64,000 nt of DNA from Bacteroidales bacterium. Its GTDB lineage: Bacteria; Bacteroidota; Bacteroidia; Bacteroidales; JAADJA01. Of this stretch, positions 26,557-36,833 are shown piece after piece. A program made the position numbers and the translations under genes. A model generated the notes under the pieces. It had not been told where the DNA came from and ran no database searches. It saw only the letters and a list, made by a program, of their open reading frames with translations. The stretch covers positions 1 to 64,000 of the forward strand of contig JAIOZL010000020.1 in assembly GCA_021740645.1 (NCBI GenBank), given 5' to 3'. The stretch's first letter is position 1. Each line of letters starts with the position of its first letter.

Positions 26557-27339
26557 ATGAGTGAATTCCTCCTCACCTCCGCATTGTTAATTTGGATTTA
26601 TGCTACTGCCTGGTTTATCCTTTCCCTGATTTTTAAAAGAAATGATATTGCTGACATAGCCTGGGGGCTGGGTTATGTTTTGCTTTGTGTGTTTTATTTT
26701 TTTACGCAGGAATTCTCCGATAGGATAATGGTATTATACATCCTTGTAGGTTTATGGGGTACACGGCTGACTCTTCATATTTTTATGCGAAACAGGCTTA
26801 AAACGGAAGATTTCAGGTATCATAAATGGCGACATGATTGGGGGAAATATTTTCATATCCGCTCCTACTTGCAGGTATATATTTTACAAGGGTTTTTACT
26901 CTGGTTAATCATATCACCCCTGGCAATTGTCAGTTTTCACCCTCAACCTTCATTGAATCTGCTTGATATTGCAGGTATCCTCTTATGGCTAATTGGTTTT
27001 TATTTTGAAGCAATAGGTGATTACCAATTAGCGCGATTTAAAAGTAATCCAGAGAACAAGGGAAGGGTAATGAAAAGCGGGCTTTGGAAATATACAAGGC
27101 ACCCTAATTACTTTGGGGAGGTTATCTTATGGTGGGGCATATTCCTGGTAGCTTATAGTTCCCCTAATGGCCTGTTTGGTTTGCTAAGCCCTATTCTGGT
27201 TAGCATACTCATTCTTTTTGTTTCTGGTTTGCCGATGATGGAAAAAAGATACAACGGAATACCAGAATATGAGGCATATAAGCAAAAAACAAGTATATTT
27301 ATTCCCCGTCCACCGAAACGAAACGAAAGAAGTGATTGA
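26557..27339 (+). CDS. DUF1295 / steroid 5-alpha-reductase-like membrane protein
   Basis: 260 residues with about six helices and the C-terminal signature GLWKYTRHPNYFGEVILWWG that defines the family, followed by PMMEKRYNGIPEYEAYKQKT. The N-terminal WGLGYVLLC block and an R-L-K-T-E-D-x-R-Y loop also fit. Family members are membrane NADPH-dependent reductases or isoprenylcysteine methyltransferase relatives. The RHPNYFGE motif is likely to bind the cofactor. Confidence 0.88.
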   Translation: MSEFLLTSALLIWIYATAWFILSLIFKRNDIADIAWGLGYVLLCVFYFFTQEFSDRIMVLYILVGLWGTRLTLHIFMRNRLKTEDFRYHKWRHDWGKYFHIRSYLQVYILQGFLLWLIISPLAIVSFHPQPSLNLLDIAGILLWLIGFYFEAIGDYQLARFKSNPENKGRVMKSGLWKYTRHPNYFGEVILWWGIFLVAYSSPNGLFGLLSPILVSILILFVSGLPMMEKRYNGIPEYEAYKQKTSIFIPRPPKRNERSD

Positions 27340-27440
27340 CGAGGAAATACCAGATTGCAGGCTGGTTTCCATAAGGACGGATTTAAGGTTGATAATTATT
27401 TAATAGATTTATTTCAATACTTTTAACAACAAAAACAAGA

Positions 27441-28997
27441 ATGCTAAAATTACTTACAGGAATTTTCCTTTTAACATCTTTTCATGTATTTTCTCAAAAA
27501 GCAAAAATAACAGTAAGTACCCACGAAAAATCGGTTGGATATAATTCAATTACCGGGAAGGCGATTATCGGAACGCAATACGAATTTCCTGACCAGATTA
27601 AAGAAAGCTATATTGATACCCTGTCAGCTACCCTTACTGTTCAACTTCGGGGGTTAAGCAAAAATGGAAAGTGGATGAACAATAAAGGCTCTATCGTCCT
27701 CTATAACTTAAATGACAAATCTATTCTCTGGACGAAAAAAATCGTGTATCAAACAGCCAGTTTGCAACAATCTAATAATACCATGATTTTTACTTCCATG
27801 GGTAAAAGCCATTGCCTGGATTTTTGGACAGGCGAAGATAAATATGAACTTAAAAATAGTATTTATTATATCGATCAAAAAACAAACATAGGAATGGGAT
27901 ATAAATACAGATCTTCTACCGGTGTAACTAATATCCTGGAAGGCATTAATCTTACTAACGGAAATGTGTTGTGGCAGCGTAATATAAACAGGACTTATGG
28001 CTGGAATGATTTAAGATTTCTGGATGATACCACCCTTTTATTGGTTGCTGATGGTTTACATACTATTCAATTGAAAGATGGGAAAGGTTGGGACTTTGAT
28101 TCCAGGACCGGGATAAAGGATTACTCTACTACTTTAGCAACCAATTCAATAGCAGCCGTTGCCGGAATGTTTACAGGCTATTTTTATATAACATATGGTC
28201 ATAATCTTATCAGGGATTTGGCATCAAATGTAATTGTGGATGACGCTGCTATATATTTTGCCTCAAGTGAACAAATTTCCCGGCTGGAGAAAAAGAATGG
28301 ATCGGTTGTTTGGTCAAACCCATTCCCCCGTGATTTGGTAAGTATGTCATCTTTGTTTAAGCACAAGGACATGATCATAATGGTGAATTATGGTTATAGT
28401 TATATGGAGAACCGTCAGATGGAAATTGGACTTCCGTTTATCGCTGCATTTAATGCTGAATCAGGGCAGCAAATATTTTTATCAACTGTGCTTACGGAGA
28501 AGGATCCAATCCTTAGCTTTCAGGCTCAAAATGATACTTTGGCCGTGATCTTTAAAAAAAGAATTGCACTTTATTCATTAAGCAATGGCTTATCCCTTTA
28601 TGAGAAAGAATTTAAAACCGCTGAAACAGGGGAATTGGAGTTTTTTGTTGGCAATAACGCATATGTAATTGACAGGGATTCATCCTATGTTAGTTTAGCC
28701 TTAAGAGACTCCAAAGAGCTTTGTGTTCACACAAATAAAGGATATACCCTGTTACTTGATGAGGGGCTTCATTTCTCCACTTATCTGGCTGATAAATATA
28801 TTTTTACACATTATTTAACAATGAGCGGGTATAAATTCATATCTAATGGTAAGCGAACAATTGTTTTAAACAAAGACCATAAAAAAATAGCCCTTTTTAA
28901 TGCTTCAGTTAGTGCAAGGCTTATGGGAAATAAAATTTACAATGAAGATGGCAACAGTATTTGGGAGATTGATTTGACGGAACTTCTTGATTATTGA
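27441..28997 (+). CDS. Secreted PQQ-like beta-propeller protein
   Basis: 518 residues with signal peptide (MLKLLTGIFLLTSFHVFSQ). The mature chain has repeated blades of the PQQ type: LTNGNVLWQRNIN, EKKNGSVVWSNPF and SIWEIDLTELLDY, where a W is preceded by a G-x-x-x-W step. No sorting tail, so it is probably periplasmic. Without more conserved residues a catalytic PQQ dehydrogenase role is unlikely; such propellers often act as scaffolds. Confidence 0.65.
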   Translation: MLKLLTGIFLLTSFHVFSQKAKITVSTHEKSVGYNSITGKAIIGTQYEFPDQIKESYIDTLSATLTVQLRGLSKNGKWMNNKGSIVLYNLNDKSILWTKKIVYQTASLQQSNNTMIFTSMGKSHCLDFWTGEDKYELKNSIYYIDQKTNIGMGYKYRSSTGVTNILEGINLTNGNVLWQRNINRTYGWNDLRFLDDTTLLLVADGLHTIQLKDGKGWDFDSRTGIKDYSTTLATNSIAAVAGMFTGYFYITYGHNLIRDLASNVIVDDAAIYFASSEQISRLEKKNGSVVWSNPFPRDLVSMSSLFKHKDMIIMVNYGYSYMENRQMEIGLPFIAAFNAESGQQIFLSTVLTEKDPILSFQAQNDTLAVIFKKRIALYSLSNGLSLYEKEFKTAETGELEFFVGNNAYVIDRDSSYVSLALRDSKELCVHTNKGYTLLLDEGLHFSTYLADKYIFTHYLTMSGYKFISNGKRTIVLNKDHKKIALFNASVSARLMGNKIYNEDGNSIWEIDLTELLDY

Positions 28998-29180
28998 TGA
29001 ATTTTATAATGGCTGGCAGGTTTTGCTCAACCCATACCCATCTCTATTATCCGGGACAGGTAACAATTTATATTTCTGTCAGTCTTAAATATATTTAATT
29101 TTGCCGCAGTAAGGATTATTGGATTGATCGAATTTCAATTCAAATAGAGATTAAAAACTAAAATGAAAAAAAACCGCCTT

Positions 29181-29213
29181 TTGAAAACTTTTTCTATAAC
29201 TATCGTTACTTTG
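29181..29213 (+). promoter_or_regulatory. Possible promoter of the His-rich protein gene
   Basis: TTG at 29181-29183 and TTACTTTG at 29206-29213 (one base off TAnnTTTG), spacing 22 bp. It is 68 bp upstream of the preferred start at 29282. Confidence 0.45.
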
Positions 29214-29281
29214 CTTTTTTATATTTTAAAAAGTTATTATGAAAACAGAATATGCAAGTTGAAAAATTAAAATTATTGTTC

Positions 29282-29767
29282 ATGAGAATTACTGGTTACC
29301 TGATTTTATTTTTACTATCCGTTAGCGTTTACGCCCAGTCGCAAAATGAGGAACATTTGCACGAACATCATGAGCATCCTTCCAATGAAATTGGCATTGC
29401 GAATACTCTGGTTCATTTTGTAAATGAAAATCAATTTGCATATGGTTTACATGCCCACTATGTGTACAATTTAAAAGACAATAAATATGGTGTTGGAATA
29501 GGATATGAAAGAATATTTGATGAGCACAGGCACAACTCTATTGTTGTAATTGCCAGTTATAGTCCGTTTCATAAATTAAATTTTCATTTGGCTCCTGGAA
29601 TAACTTTTGAGGACGGCAAAAGCGCTGAGCTGGATTTTGGAGTGCACATCGAAACCTCCTATGAATTTGAGATCAGTCATTTTCATGTCGGGCCTATTCT
29701 TGAATTTGCCTACCATCCGGAGGACATACATCTTAGCACGGGAATTCATTTCGGATTTGGATTTTAG
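29282..29767 (+). CDS. Secreted histidine-rich small outer membrane protein
   Basis: From ATG 29282 the protein starts with a proper signal peptide (MRITGYLILFLLSVSVYAQ). The frame is open back to 29252, but that adds ten residues ahead of the signal. Immediately after cleavage comes EEHLHEHHEHPSNE, with five His in ten residues, a likely metal-binding patch. The rest alternates strands (YGVGIGYERIF, FHVGPILEFAY) and ends HFGFGF, an outer-membrane-barrel type C-terminus with terminal Phe. Similar His-tagged small barrels are seen beside metal resistance genes, but no such gene is adjacent here. Confidence 0.6.
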   Translation: MRITGYLILFLLSVSVYAQSQNEEHLHEHHEHPSNEIGIANTLVHFVNENQFAYGLHAHYVYNLKDNKYGVGIGYERIFDEHRHNSIVVIASYSPFHKLNFHLAPGITFEDGKSAELDFGVHIETSYEFEISHFHVGPILEFAYHPEDIHLSTGIHFGFGF

Positions 29768-29958
29768 CCATTTCAAATTCCTAACAAGTTGAATCAATAC
29801 AAATTTCAACGGAATCAAACCAAGGACAAAACCCGGATAAAGCACCATAATTGATGGAAATGTTTTAATTTTATCAAATCTAGTTGTAAAATCAGGTAGG
29901 AAGTAATTAGCTTATTTTGTTGTGAATGTAAATTGTTAAAGATCAAAAAGTCCTTGTT

Positions 29959-31089
29959 ATGCTTTCCAAATATAAAAATGAAATAATAATTGCAATTTTT
30001 ATCCTGATTGGCACAACCGCTTTTTACTTCCTCTATGGATTATTATTGCCCTTTATATTTGGGCTGCTCATGGCATTCGTATGCAAACCTGCAATTCGAT
30101 GGATTCAAAAACTGGTCAGGAATAAGGACCTGGCAACAGGACTCTTTTTGGCTGCTATTGTAGGAACTTCTGTCATATTCTTTGTTTTTATGGCTCAATA
30201 TATTAGCAGGGATTTCAACCGGCTCAATCATAGTTTTCAGGTCGTGGCCTCCGAAAACCAGGACAAACTGAACTCAACACAAAACAAGGTAAAAGAATAT
30301 ATTGGTAAACTCTATGACTTTGAGGCTTTGGAAGAAAAATTCCAGGTACAGGCTGATTCCATCGCCAAACAATTTCAGGAAGGTGGAGATACAAATATAG
30401 ATACGGAAGCCATCGGGGAATCCCTGGATAAAATAATTTCATTTTTTCAAAAAGATCATGAGCATCCGAAGGAAGAAAAACCTGGATTTGGTTTCATGTT
30501 TATTTTCATATCCTCTATCCTTTACTTTGTCCTTATCCTGTTTAATATGGATTACTTTGTTTTACTAAAAGAAAAATACCTGGTGGGTAAGGTCGAATCA
30601 AGGTTTCAGCTGGTGATTGATGATTTTAATCAAAGTTTTGTAAAATACTTTAAACTCAGAACCCAAATCGTACTCCTCCTTTCAGTTTTATATATCCTTG
30701 CTTTTATTGTTTTAGACCTTCCGGGGATGATCATTTTCACTATACTTATCATATTGCTATCGTATATACCTTATTTCCAATATATCGTCCTTATTCCTAT
30801 ATCAATAGCCTGTCTTGTTCTTTCGATTGAAAATGATCCCGGTTTCCTTTTTTATTTTGGTATCATTACAGGAGTGTTTGTCGTAGCTAGTATTATTGAG
30901 GAATTGGTCCTGAATCCCTGGATCATGGAAAAGAACATTGGAATGAACCCGGTTATTATGGTCCTGGGCTTAAGTGTTTGGAGCTATTTATTAGGCGTTC
31001 CGGGGGTGATTATTGGAATACCTCTTACAAGCCTTATTATCATTTACACGAAAAGATATTTTATTGAAGCCTATCAGGCTAAAAATTAA
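29959..31089 (+). CDS. AI-2E family transporter
   Basis: 376 residues with about eight helices: two near the N-terminus, a long soluble part (about 85-180), then a C-terminal bundle with the family's RTQIVLLLSVLYILAFIVLDLPG and GFLFYFGIITGVFVVASIIEE. The last helices contain the typical GVPGVIIGIPLTSLI. Known members include YdiK and the TqsA-related exporters as well as Na+/H+ antiporters, so the name does not imply quorum sensing. Likely a solute exporter. Confidence 0.85.
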   Translation: MLSKYKNEIIIAIFILIGTTAFYFLYGLLLPFIFGLLMAFVCKPAIRWIQKLVRNKDLATGLFLAAIVGTSVIFFVFMAQYISRDFNRLNHSFQVVASENQDKLNSTQNKVKEYIGKLYDFEALEEKFQVQADSIAKQFQEGGDTNIDTEAIGESLDKIISFFQKDHEHPKEEKPGFGFMFIFISSILYFVLILFNMDYFVLLKEKYLVGKVESRFQLVIDDFNQSFVKYFKLRTQIVLLLSVLYILAFIVLDLPGMIIFTILIILLSYIPYFQYIVLIPISIACLVLSIENDPGFLFYFGIITGVFVVASIIEELVLNPWIMEKNIGMNPVIMVLGLSVWSYLLGVPGVIIGIPLTSLIIIYTKRYFIEAYQAKN

Positions 31090-31211
31090 AAAGTACTATA
31101 ATCGTTGAGGATGCTAGTAATTTTAGGGTATAGCCAGTCACCATTGTGATTTGAACCCTTTTTGGCCCAAATTGTTTATTTTCTCTAGATGTATAACAAA
31201 AATTTCAAACC

Positions 31212-31736
31212 ATGATTGTAATTTACATTATTGGCGCAATTGTACTGTTGTTGCTAATTATCGCGTTGTTTGTCTCCAAAGAGATGCTTTATGAAAAGTC
31301 AATTGCAGTTGCTGCACCTGCTTCAAAAGTATGGAAACAAGTTAGTTCTCATAAAGCGATGGATCAATGGAGCCCATGGGATGCAAGGGATCCGAATATG
31401 CAAAAGACCCTTACCGGAACTGATGGGACTGTAGGTGCTAAACAAGCCTGGGTTAGTAAAGAGAAGAACGTGGGGGAGGGGAGTCAAACATTTCTGACAT
31501 TAGATGAACCTCGCTTGGTTGAAACCAGGATTGAATTCCTTAAGCCTTTTAAAAGCAGGGCTAATGCCTGGGTGAAGCTTACAGAAGAGAAAAAGGATAC
31601 TATTGTAACCTGGGGATTTAAAAGCACAATGCCTTATCCAATGAACTTGATGAAACTTTTTATGAATTTTGAAAAGTCGATGGACAAAGATTTTGGCCAG
31701 GGATTGAATAAATTGAAGGACATTTGTGAAAAATAA
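31212..31736 (+). CDS. SRPBCC (START-like) ligand-binding protein
   Basis: 174 residues. One N-terminal hydrophobic helix (MIVIYIIGAIVLLLLIIALF) anchors it; the remainder is a START/polyketide-cyclase-like domain opening IAVAAPASKVWKQVSSHKAMDQWSPW and closing MDKDFGQGLNKLKDICE. The pattern W-x-P-W-D after the first helix is usual. It is a membrane-tethered cavity-type binding protein; ligand unknown. Confidence 0.85.
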   Translation: MIVIYIIGAIVLLLLIIALFVSKEMLYEKSIAVAAPASKVWKQVSSHKAMDQWSPWDARDPNMQKTLTGTDGTVGAKQAWVSKEKNVGEGSQTFLTLDEPRLVETRIEFLKPFKSRANAWVKLTEEKKDTIVTWGFKSTMPYPMNLMKLFMNFEKSMDKDFGQGLNKLKDICEK

Positions 31737-31784
31737 GCCCCTGGTTCAAATACATTCTTAATTTCGTTCTCCAAACTCTTTAAC

Positions 31785-32375
31785 ATGGAAAGGTTCAAAT
31801 CAGCTGATGATTTTATTAAAGGTAATCCTGAATGGGCATTAATTTTGCAGAAATTGAGAGAAATTGTTCTTTCCACTGGGTTGGTTGAAACTATAAAGTG
31901 GGGCTTACCTGTTTATACCTATCAAGGAAAAAATATTTTAGGGCTGGGAGCCTTTAAATCATATGCCGGGTTATGGTTTTTCCAGGGAGCACTTTTGGTG
32001 GATGAGGAAAACGCATTAATGAATGCACAGGAGGGAATAACAAGGGCACTGAGGCAATGGCGTTTTGCCAATCCAGAGGAAATTAAGCCTGAGCTTATTA
32101 AATCATATATATTTGAAGCTATTCAAAACCAGAAGGAAGGCAAGGAGATCAAGCCTGAGAGAAAGTCTTTGAAAATTCCTGAAGAACTTATGGATGCCCT
32201 AAAAAGTGACCCAGCCCTAAAATCTTGCTTTGTAGCCTTCTCCAAGTTTAGGCAAAGGGAGTTTGCTGAATATGTGTCGGAGGCAAAAAAACCTGAAACA
32301 AGACAAAACCGGTTGGGGAAAATCATTCCTATGATTCGGGCGCAACATGGATTAAATGATAAATATAGGGGGTAA
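31785..32375 (+). CDS. DUF1801 / YdeI-OmdA-like protein
   Basis: 196 residues. The N-terminal half (ILQKLREIVLSTGLVETIKWGLPVYTY, then KNILGLGAFKSYAGLWFF) is DUF1801. The C-terminal half with LDP-like helix (IPEELMDALKSDPALKSCFVAFSKFRQREFAEYVS) is the bacteriocin-protection YdeI/OmdA domain. The two-domain form is common in Bacteroidota. Probably expressed with the SRPBCC gene 48 bp upstream; role undetermined. Confidence 0.82.
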   Translation: MERFKSADDFIKGNPEWALILQKLREIVLSTGLVETIKWGLPVYTYQGKNILGLGAFKSYAGLWFFQGALLVDEENALMNAQEGITRALRQWRFANPEEIKPELIKSYIFEAIQNQKEGKEIKPERKSLKIPEELMDALKSDPALKSCFVAFSKFRQREFAEYVSEAKKPETRQNRLGKIIPMIRAQHGLNDKYRG

Positions 32376-32424
32376 GGTTCAGGATTCGAAGTTCAAAGTT
32401 CAAGGTTCAAAGTTCAAAGTTCGG
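32376..32424. repeat. Short GTTCAAA heptamer array
   Basis: Five to six tandem, slightly varied copies of a seven-base GTTCAAA/GTTCAAG unit between convergent genes. It appears to be a simple-sequence expansion; no function seen. Confidence 0.75.
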
Positions 32425-32457
32425 GGATGGGGTTTTGTTTTTTGGATAGCCCTGAGA

Positions 32458-32964
32458 TTAATCAATGGATAACGCTGCAATTAGATTTTTATGTTGCGGA
32501 AACTTTCGCATAAGATTTTCCTTTTTTCCCATTTCAAAGTCATCAAAATCAAAACCCGGGGCCACGGTGCATCCTAATAAACTGTATGAATTTTTGAGTT
32601 CAGTTCTGGCTGCAAACCATGCACCTTTAGGAATAGTGAATTGAAGTACCTCCTTTTTATCCGGATTTCGGCCCAGTCCGATGGTTGCCATTTTGCCGTC
32701 AGGAAGTATAATGAAGATCAATAAGGTAGTGCCTTCATAAAAGTGCCAGGTTTCATCTGATTTCAGCCGGTGAAATGCAGAATATTCACTGCCTCTCAGT
32801 AAAAAATAGATGCTTGTTGAAAACGCCCTGAAGCTTGAATACCTGGCCGGAAGCCCCTTTTTTTGAACAAATTCTCCCGAACGGTAAACTTCCTTAAAAT
32901 GGCCTCCCTCTGGGTGAGGTTGCAAATCAAGCTGTTTGATCCAGTATATAGCAGTCTTTGGCAT
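32458..32964 (-). CDS. Cupin domain protein (DUF985)
   Basis: 168 residues with the DUF985 opening LDLQPHPEGGHFKEVYRSG and mid cupin strand FHRLKSDETWHFYEGTTL, where His and Glu suit metal binding, then KGAWFAARTELKNSYSLLGCTVAPGFDFDDFEM. Cytosolic. Its ATG overlaps the pyrF stop by one base, so translation is coupled to pyrF. Substrate unknown; family members include sugar epimerase-like proteins. Confidence 0.9.
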   Translation of the reverse strand: MPKTAIYWIKQLDLQPHPEGGHFKEVYRSGEFVQKKGLPARYSSFRAFSTSIYFLLRGSEYSAFHRLKSDETWHFYEGTTLLIFIILPDGKMATIGLGRNPDKKEVLQFTIPKGAWFAARTELKNSYSLLGCTVAPGFDFDDFEMGKKENLMRKFPQHKNLIAALSID

Positions 32965-33791
32965 TAAATGAGCATATTCTGTTTAAGTACCCTTTCCATT
33001 TGCTGTTGCAGTTCATGAGCTTTTTCTCCAGCTGTAGCTGCAAAATCATTATTTTGAGAGGCATAAATTATCCCTCGTGAAGAGTTGACAATGAGGCCAC
33101 ATTGTTTGTTTATTCCATATTCGGCAACTTCCTCCAGGCTGCCACCTTGTGCACCCACTCCCGGAACCAGTAAAAAATGATCGGGGATGATTTTCCGGAT
33201 ATCCTTCAGCATTTCGGCCTGTGTTGCACCTACCACATACATCATCTCATCGGATGTAGCCCAGTTCGAAGATTTTTCCAATACTTCTTCAAAAAGCTTT
33301 TTATTGCTTTTCGTATCTGTTATAAACTGAAAATCAAGAGCTCCTTTATTGGAAGTTAAAGCCAATAAAATAACCCACTTATGGCTGTAACCAAGAAAGG
33401 GCGAAACAGAATCGGAACCCATATAGGGTGCAACGGTTACCGCATCAAAATCAAGGTTTTCAAAAAAAGCCCTTGCGTATAGTGCTGATGTGTTCCCGAT
33501 ATCCCCCCTTTTGGCATCTGCAATCGTAAAGACCTCGTATTTTTTTAAAAGTTGAATAGTTTTTTCAAGGGACTCCCAGCCCTTGCTGCCTAGCGATTCG
33601 TAAAAGGCAATATTGGGTTTATAAGCAATGGAAAAGTTATGCGTAGCGTCAATTATTTGTTTGTTAAAAGAAAAAACAGGATCATCTTCATTTAAAAGGT
33701 GAGGAGGTATTTTTTTGATGTCGGTATCGAGCCCAATGCATAAGAAGGACCTTTTTTTTTGGATCAGTTTAAAAAGTTGCGCTTTGTTCAT
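32964..33791 (-). CDS. pyrF: Orotidine 5'-phosphate decarboxylase
   Basis: 275 residues. Last step of UMP synthesis: removes CO2 from OMP. The catalytic set is visible in [15 protein letters not shown] (Asp-x-Lys-x-x-Asp), and the phosphate loop in [14 protein letters not shown]. It belongs to the longer class 2 (PyrF type III) group usual in Bacteroidota, about 270 residues instead of ~230. Downstream of prfA on the same strand, a pairing often seen in this phylum. Confidence 0.95.
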   Translation of the reverse strand: MNKAQLFKLIQKKRSFLCIGLDTDIKKIPPHLLNEDDPVFSFNKQIIDATHNFSIAYKPNIAFYESLGSKGWESLEKTIQLLKKYEVFTIADAKRGDIGNTSALYARAFFENLDFDAVTVAPYMGSDSVSPFLGYSHKWVILLALTSNKGALDFQFITDTKSNKKLFEEVLEKSSNWATSDEMMYVVGATQAEMLKDIRKIIPDHFLLVPGVGAQGGSLEEVAEYGINKQCGLIVNSSRGIIYASQNNDFAATAGEKAHELQQQMERVLKQNMLI

Positions 33792-33873
33792 TTAGGATCT
33801 ATTGTTATATGCCGCAGAGAATTTGGTTTCAATATATCGGCTTTATCTAATTATAACTCATTTTTTGATTCCT

Positions 33874-34944
33874 CTAATTAATCTCCATCTTCAGGCGTTC
33901 GGCATTCTCCGCTAATTGCAGCTGGTCAATTATTTCCTGTATATCACCATCAATAATGGACTGGAGGTTATACATCGTCAGGTTGATGCGATGGTCGGTA
34001 ACCCTACCCTGAGGCCAGTTGTAGGTCCTGATTTTTGCCGAACGGTCACCAGTAGATACCATGGTTTTACGTTTTGATGAAACTTCATCCAGGTATTTCT
34101 GGTACTCGATCTCATAAATACGTGATCGGAGCACAGACAAGGCTTTCTCATAATTTTTTATTTGCGACTTCTGATCCTGGCAGGTAGCCACAATCCCTGT
34201 GGGGATATGCGTAAGCCTTACTGCAGAGTAGGTAGTGTTCACTGATTGGCCACCTGGCCCTGAGGAGCAATAAAGGTCCTTCCTGATATCGTTCGGCAGG
34301 ATTTCCACATCAAATTCATCTGCTTCAGGCAAGATAACTACTGAAGCTGCAGAGGTATGCACCCGGCCCTGTGTTTCGGTTTTAGGAACACGCTGTACAC
34401 GATGTACACCCGACTCGTACTTCATTTGTCCGTATACACCGTCACCTTTTACTTCCAGTATTATTTCCTTGAATCCCCCTACCGTACCTTCGGTTACATC
34501 CACCAGTTCTACTTTCCAGCCTTTGGTTTCAAAAAACTTCATATACATGCGGTAAAGGTCACCGGCAAAAATACTTGCTTCGTCGCCACCTGTTCCTGCC
34601 CTTATCTCCATTATGCCGTTTTTAGAGTCCTGTGGGTCAGCCGGGATAAGCATTAACCTGATCTCTTCCTCAAGTTCTTCTCTTTTCTGAATGAGTTCAT
34701 TCAGTTCCAACTTAGCCATTTCCCGAAATTCCTCATCTTTTTCAGTTTTTAGCATTTCTTTCGTTGAATCTGTATTATCCATTACATTCTTGTAGGTCTT
34801 ATAGGCTTCAACAATGGGCTGTAGCTCTTTATAATCCTTGCTGAGTTTGATGTACCGTTTCATGTCTCCCATTAAATTGGGGTCATTCATCATCTCACCC
34901 ATTTCCTGAAACCGTTTATAAATGGCCTCTAATTTCTCTAACAT
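33874..34944 (-). CDS. prfA: Peptide chain release factor 1
   Basis: 356 residues. Reads UAA and UAG and triggers peptide release. The GGQ loop is intact ([12 protein letters not shown] at about residue 230). The codon-recognition loop reads [15 protein letters not shown], so the tripeptide that is PAT or PVT in reference RF1 is PKT here. A coiled helical N-domain precedes it. Standard length. A TACTTTTG -7 box lies 20 bp before the start. Confidence 0.96.
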   Translation of the reverse strand: MLEKLEAIYKRFQEMGEMMNDPNLMGDMKRYIKLSKDYKELQPIVEAYKTYKNVMDNTDSTKEMLKTEKDEEFREMAKLELNELIQKREELEEEIRLMLIPADPQDSKNGIMEIRAGTGGDEASIFAGDLYRMYMKFFETKGWKVELVDVTEGTVGGFKEIILEVKGDGVYGQMKYESGVHRVQRVPKTETQGRVHTSAASVVILPEADEFDVEILPNDIRKDLYCSSGPGGQSVNTTYSAVRLTHIPTGIVATCQDQKSQIKNYEKALSVLRSRIYEIEYQKYLDEVSSKRKTMVSTGDRSAKIRTYNWPQGRVTDHRINLTMYNLQSIIDGDIQEIIDQLQLAENAERLKMEIN

Positions 34945-34964
34945 ATTGTGTTATTTCGTGGCTG

Positions 34965-34972
34965 CAAAAGTA
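34965..34972 (-). promoter_or_regulatory. prfA -7 element
   Basis: CAAAAGTA on the plus strand is TACTTTTG on the minus strand, a perfect TAnnTTTG. No good TTG is placed at the usual distance upstream, so it may be a -7-driven promoter. Confidence 0.55.
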
Positions 34973-35094
34973 CAATAAAATGTTTGTTTTAATAATGGAT
35001 TGTGTTGGCTTGAATTTTATATTATGATAGAAATTGCTATTTTTGGCAAACAATCACAAATTAATATTTACCATTTGAAAGTAAACTCAATATT

Positions 35095-36744
35095 ATGAAA
35101 ATACCCTCCCGTTTATCTTTGACTCTTGTGTATATCTCATTTTGTCTTTTTGCTTTTGGCCAACTGAGTGAAGGTGGACAACCGCTGAGTTTTTCGGTGG
35201 AAGATGGAAAAAAGGGTTTCCAGGAGGTGATTTTTCAGGCCCCCGATTGGAGTATTGCAGATTCTGAGGATAAGGTAAATCTGCCCCATGCTTTTTCAAA
35301 AATCATTGAGGTAAAACTTTCACCAAATACACATGGTACGTGGCAATATTCTGAAGACGGTATAAGTATTTGGAGATTAAATATAAAGGCTGAAGCAGCC
35401 TTGGCCATTGGACTTTACTTTAAGGATTTTAACTTACCGGTTTGTGCTAAACTTTTTGTATATAGCCCGGACAGGAAGCAATTAATTGGCTCATTCACCT
35501 CAAAGAATAATCGTATAAGCGGCCTTTTTGCGACTGAACTTATTCTCGGGGATGAATGTATTCTTGAACTGAATGTGCCGGAAGGAATGGAATCAATTTC
35601 TTATTTTACTGTCGATGAAATAAGTTACGCCTTCCGGGGAGTTTCTTCAAACATCATGGGAAATAAGTTGGATTTCTGCGAGGTGAATATAAATTGCTCT
35701 CCGGAAGGAGATGACTGGCAGGATGAAAAAAAAGGAGTTGTGAGGATTAAAATTAAAATTAATGGTTTTGAGTATTGGTGTACAGGATCTCTGGTAAATA
35801 ACACTGCTTATGACCTTACACCCTATATTCTTACTGCCGATCATTGTGCTTATAAATGGAATAATTATGCCACGGTTGAAGAGCTTGAAACATGGATATT
35901 TTATTTTAATTATGAAGCTCCAGAGTGTTCTGGGTCTTCATCTATTCCGCAGACTTTTTCACTAACCGGGGCTGTGAAAATCGCTAATGGAGGGACACAG
36001 GGATATGAGGGGTCAGATTTTTATTTGGTAAAATTAATTGATGATATTCCAGAGGTATCCTCAGTATATTTTAATGGTTGGTCGGTTATCGACGAAAGTT
36101 CCTCGAATGGTGTTACCATTCATCATCCTGATGGAGAAGTGAAAAAGATAAGTACTTATGGAACAGAGCTCACTACTGCCAGCTGGAACAATAGCGGCCT
36201 CCCTTCACATTGGAAGGTGTATTGGATAGAGACCCTGAATAACTGGGGAGTAACGGAAGGGGGATCATCAGGCTCACCCTTATTTAACCAGGAGGGGAGG
36301 GTTATCGGAACCCTAACAGGGGGATTGGCCTCCTGTACTAATCCTGATACGCCTGATTATTATGGTAAAATGTCATATCACTGGGATTCGAATGGGACGC
36401 AAGATACCCTTCAGTTGAAACCCTGGCTGGATCCCATGAATACAGGTGTGAATGTTTTGGGTGGGACTTATTTAGGGATGGCAAAAAATCAAAAGTTCCC
36501 CAATATCTTTAGTGTTTATCCAAACCCGGTAAATGATCATTTTTACCTGAGGACAGATTTAGCACTGCATTCAGAGGTAACTCTTGAAATTTATAACATT
36601 AACAGCCAGAAGGTTTACCATACAAGGCTGCAGGATTTAATCGAAGAATATCAAGTGAATGCTGAAATTGACAATCCGGGAATTTACCTGCTACGAGTAA
36701 GTTATAGTGGGAATTCGTTTACAAAAAAGTTAATAAAAAGATAA
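35095..36744 (+). CDS. Secreted trypsin-like serine protease with T9SS sorting tail
   Basis: 549 residues. Signal peptide ends near FAFGQ. The catalytic triad is readable: His250 in ILTADHCAY, Asp in GSDFYLVKL, and Ser392 in EGGSSGSPLF. The GSSGSP context and overall order resemble lysyl endopeptidase-type (Lys-C-like) secreted proteases. The last ~80 residues are a Por-type C-terminal signal: FSVYPNPVNDHFYL then GIYLLRVSYSGNSFTKKLIK. It should therefore be exported and attached by the type IX system. A TATTTTTG box (35038-35045) sits 50 bp upstream. Confidence 0.88.
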   Translation: MKIPSRLSLTLVYISFCLFAFGQLSEGGQPLSFSVEDGKKGFQEVIFQAPDWSIADSEDKVNLPHAFSKIIEVKLSPNTHGTWQYSEDGISIWRLNIKAEAALAIGLYFKDFNLPVCAKLFVYSPDRKQLIGSFTSKNNRISGLFATELILGDECILELNVPEGMESISYFTVDEISYAFRGVSSNIMGNKLDFCEVNINCSPEGDDWQDEKKGVVRIKIKINGFEYWCTGSLVNNTAYDLTPYILTADHCAYKWNNYATVEELETWIFYFNYEAPECSGSSSIPQTFSLTGAVKIANGGTQGYEGSDFYLVKLIDDIPEVSSVYFNGWSVIDESSSNGVTIHHPDGEVKKISTYGTELTTASWNNSGLPSHWKVYWIETLNNWGVTEGGSSGSPLFNQEGRVIGTLTGGLASCTNPDTPDYYGKMSYHWDSNGTQDTLQLKPWLDPMNTGVNVLGGTYLGMAKNQKFPNIFSVYPNPVNDHFYLRTDLALHSEVTLEIYNINSQKVYHTRLQDLIEEYQVNAEIDNPGIYLLRVSYSGNSFTKKLIKR

Positions 36745-36833
36745 ATTAGAGTTCTTCATTTAAAACAAAGTGAGTATATTAGCCGAATATATTTCCGTTG
36801 AGTCCTGAAGCGTTAAAAAAAATAGATAAATAA

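Noticed and set aside
29959-31089. Quorum-sensing (AI-2) exporter
   Set aside because: The AI-2E family name is historical; no luxS or related gene is near, so only a general transporter is called.
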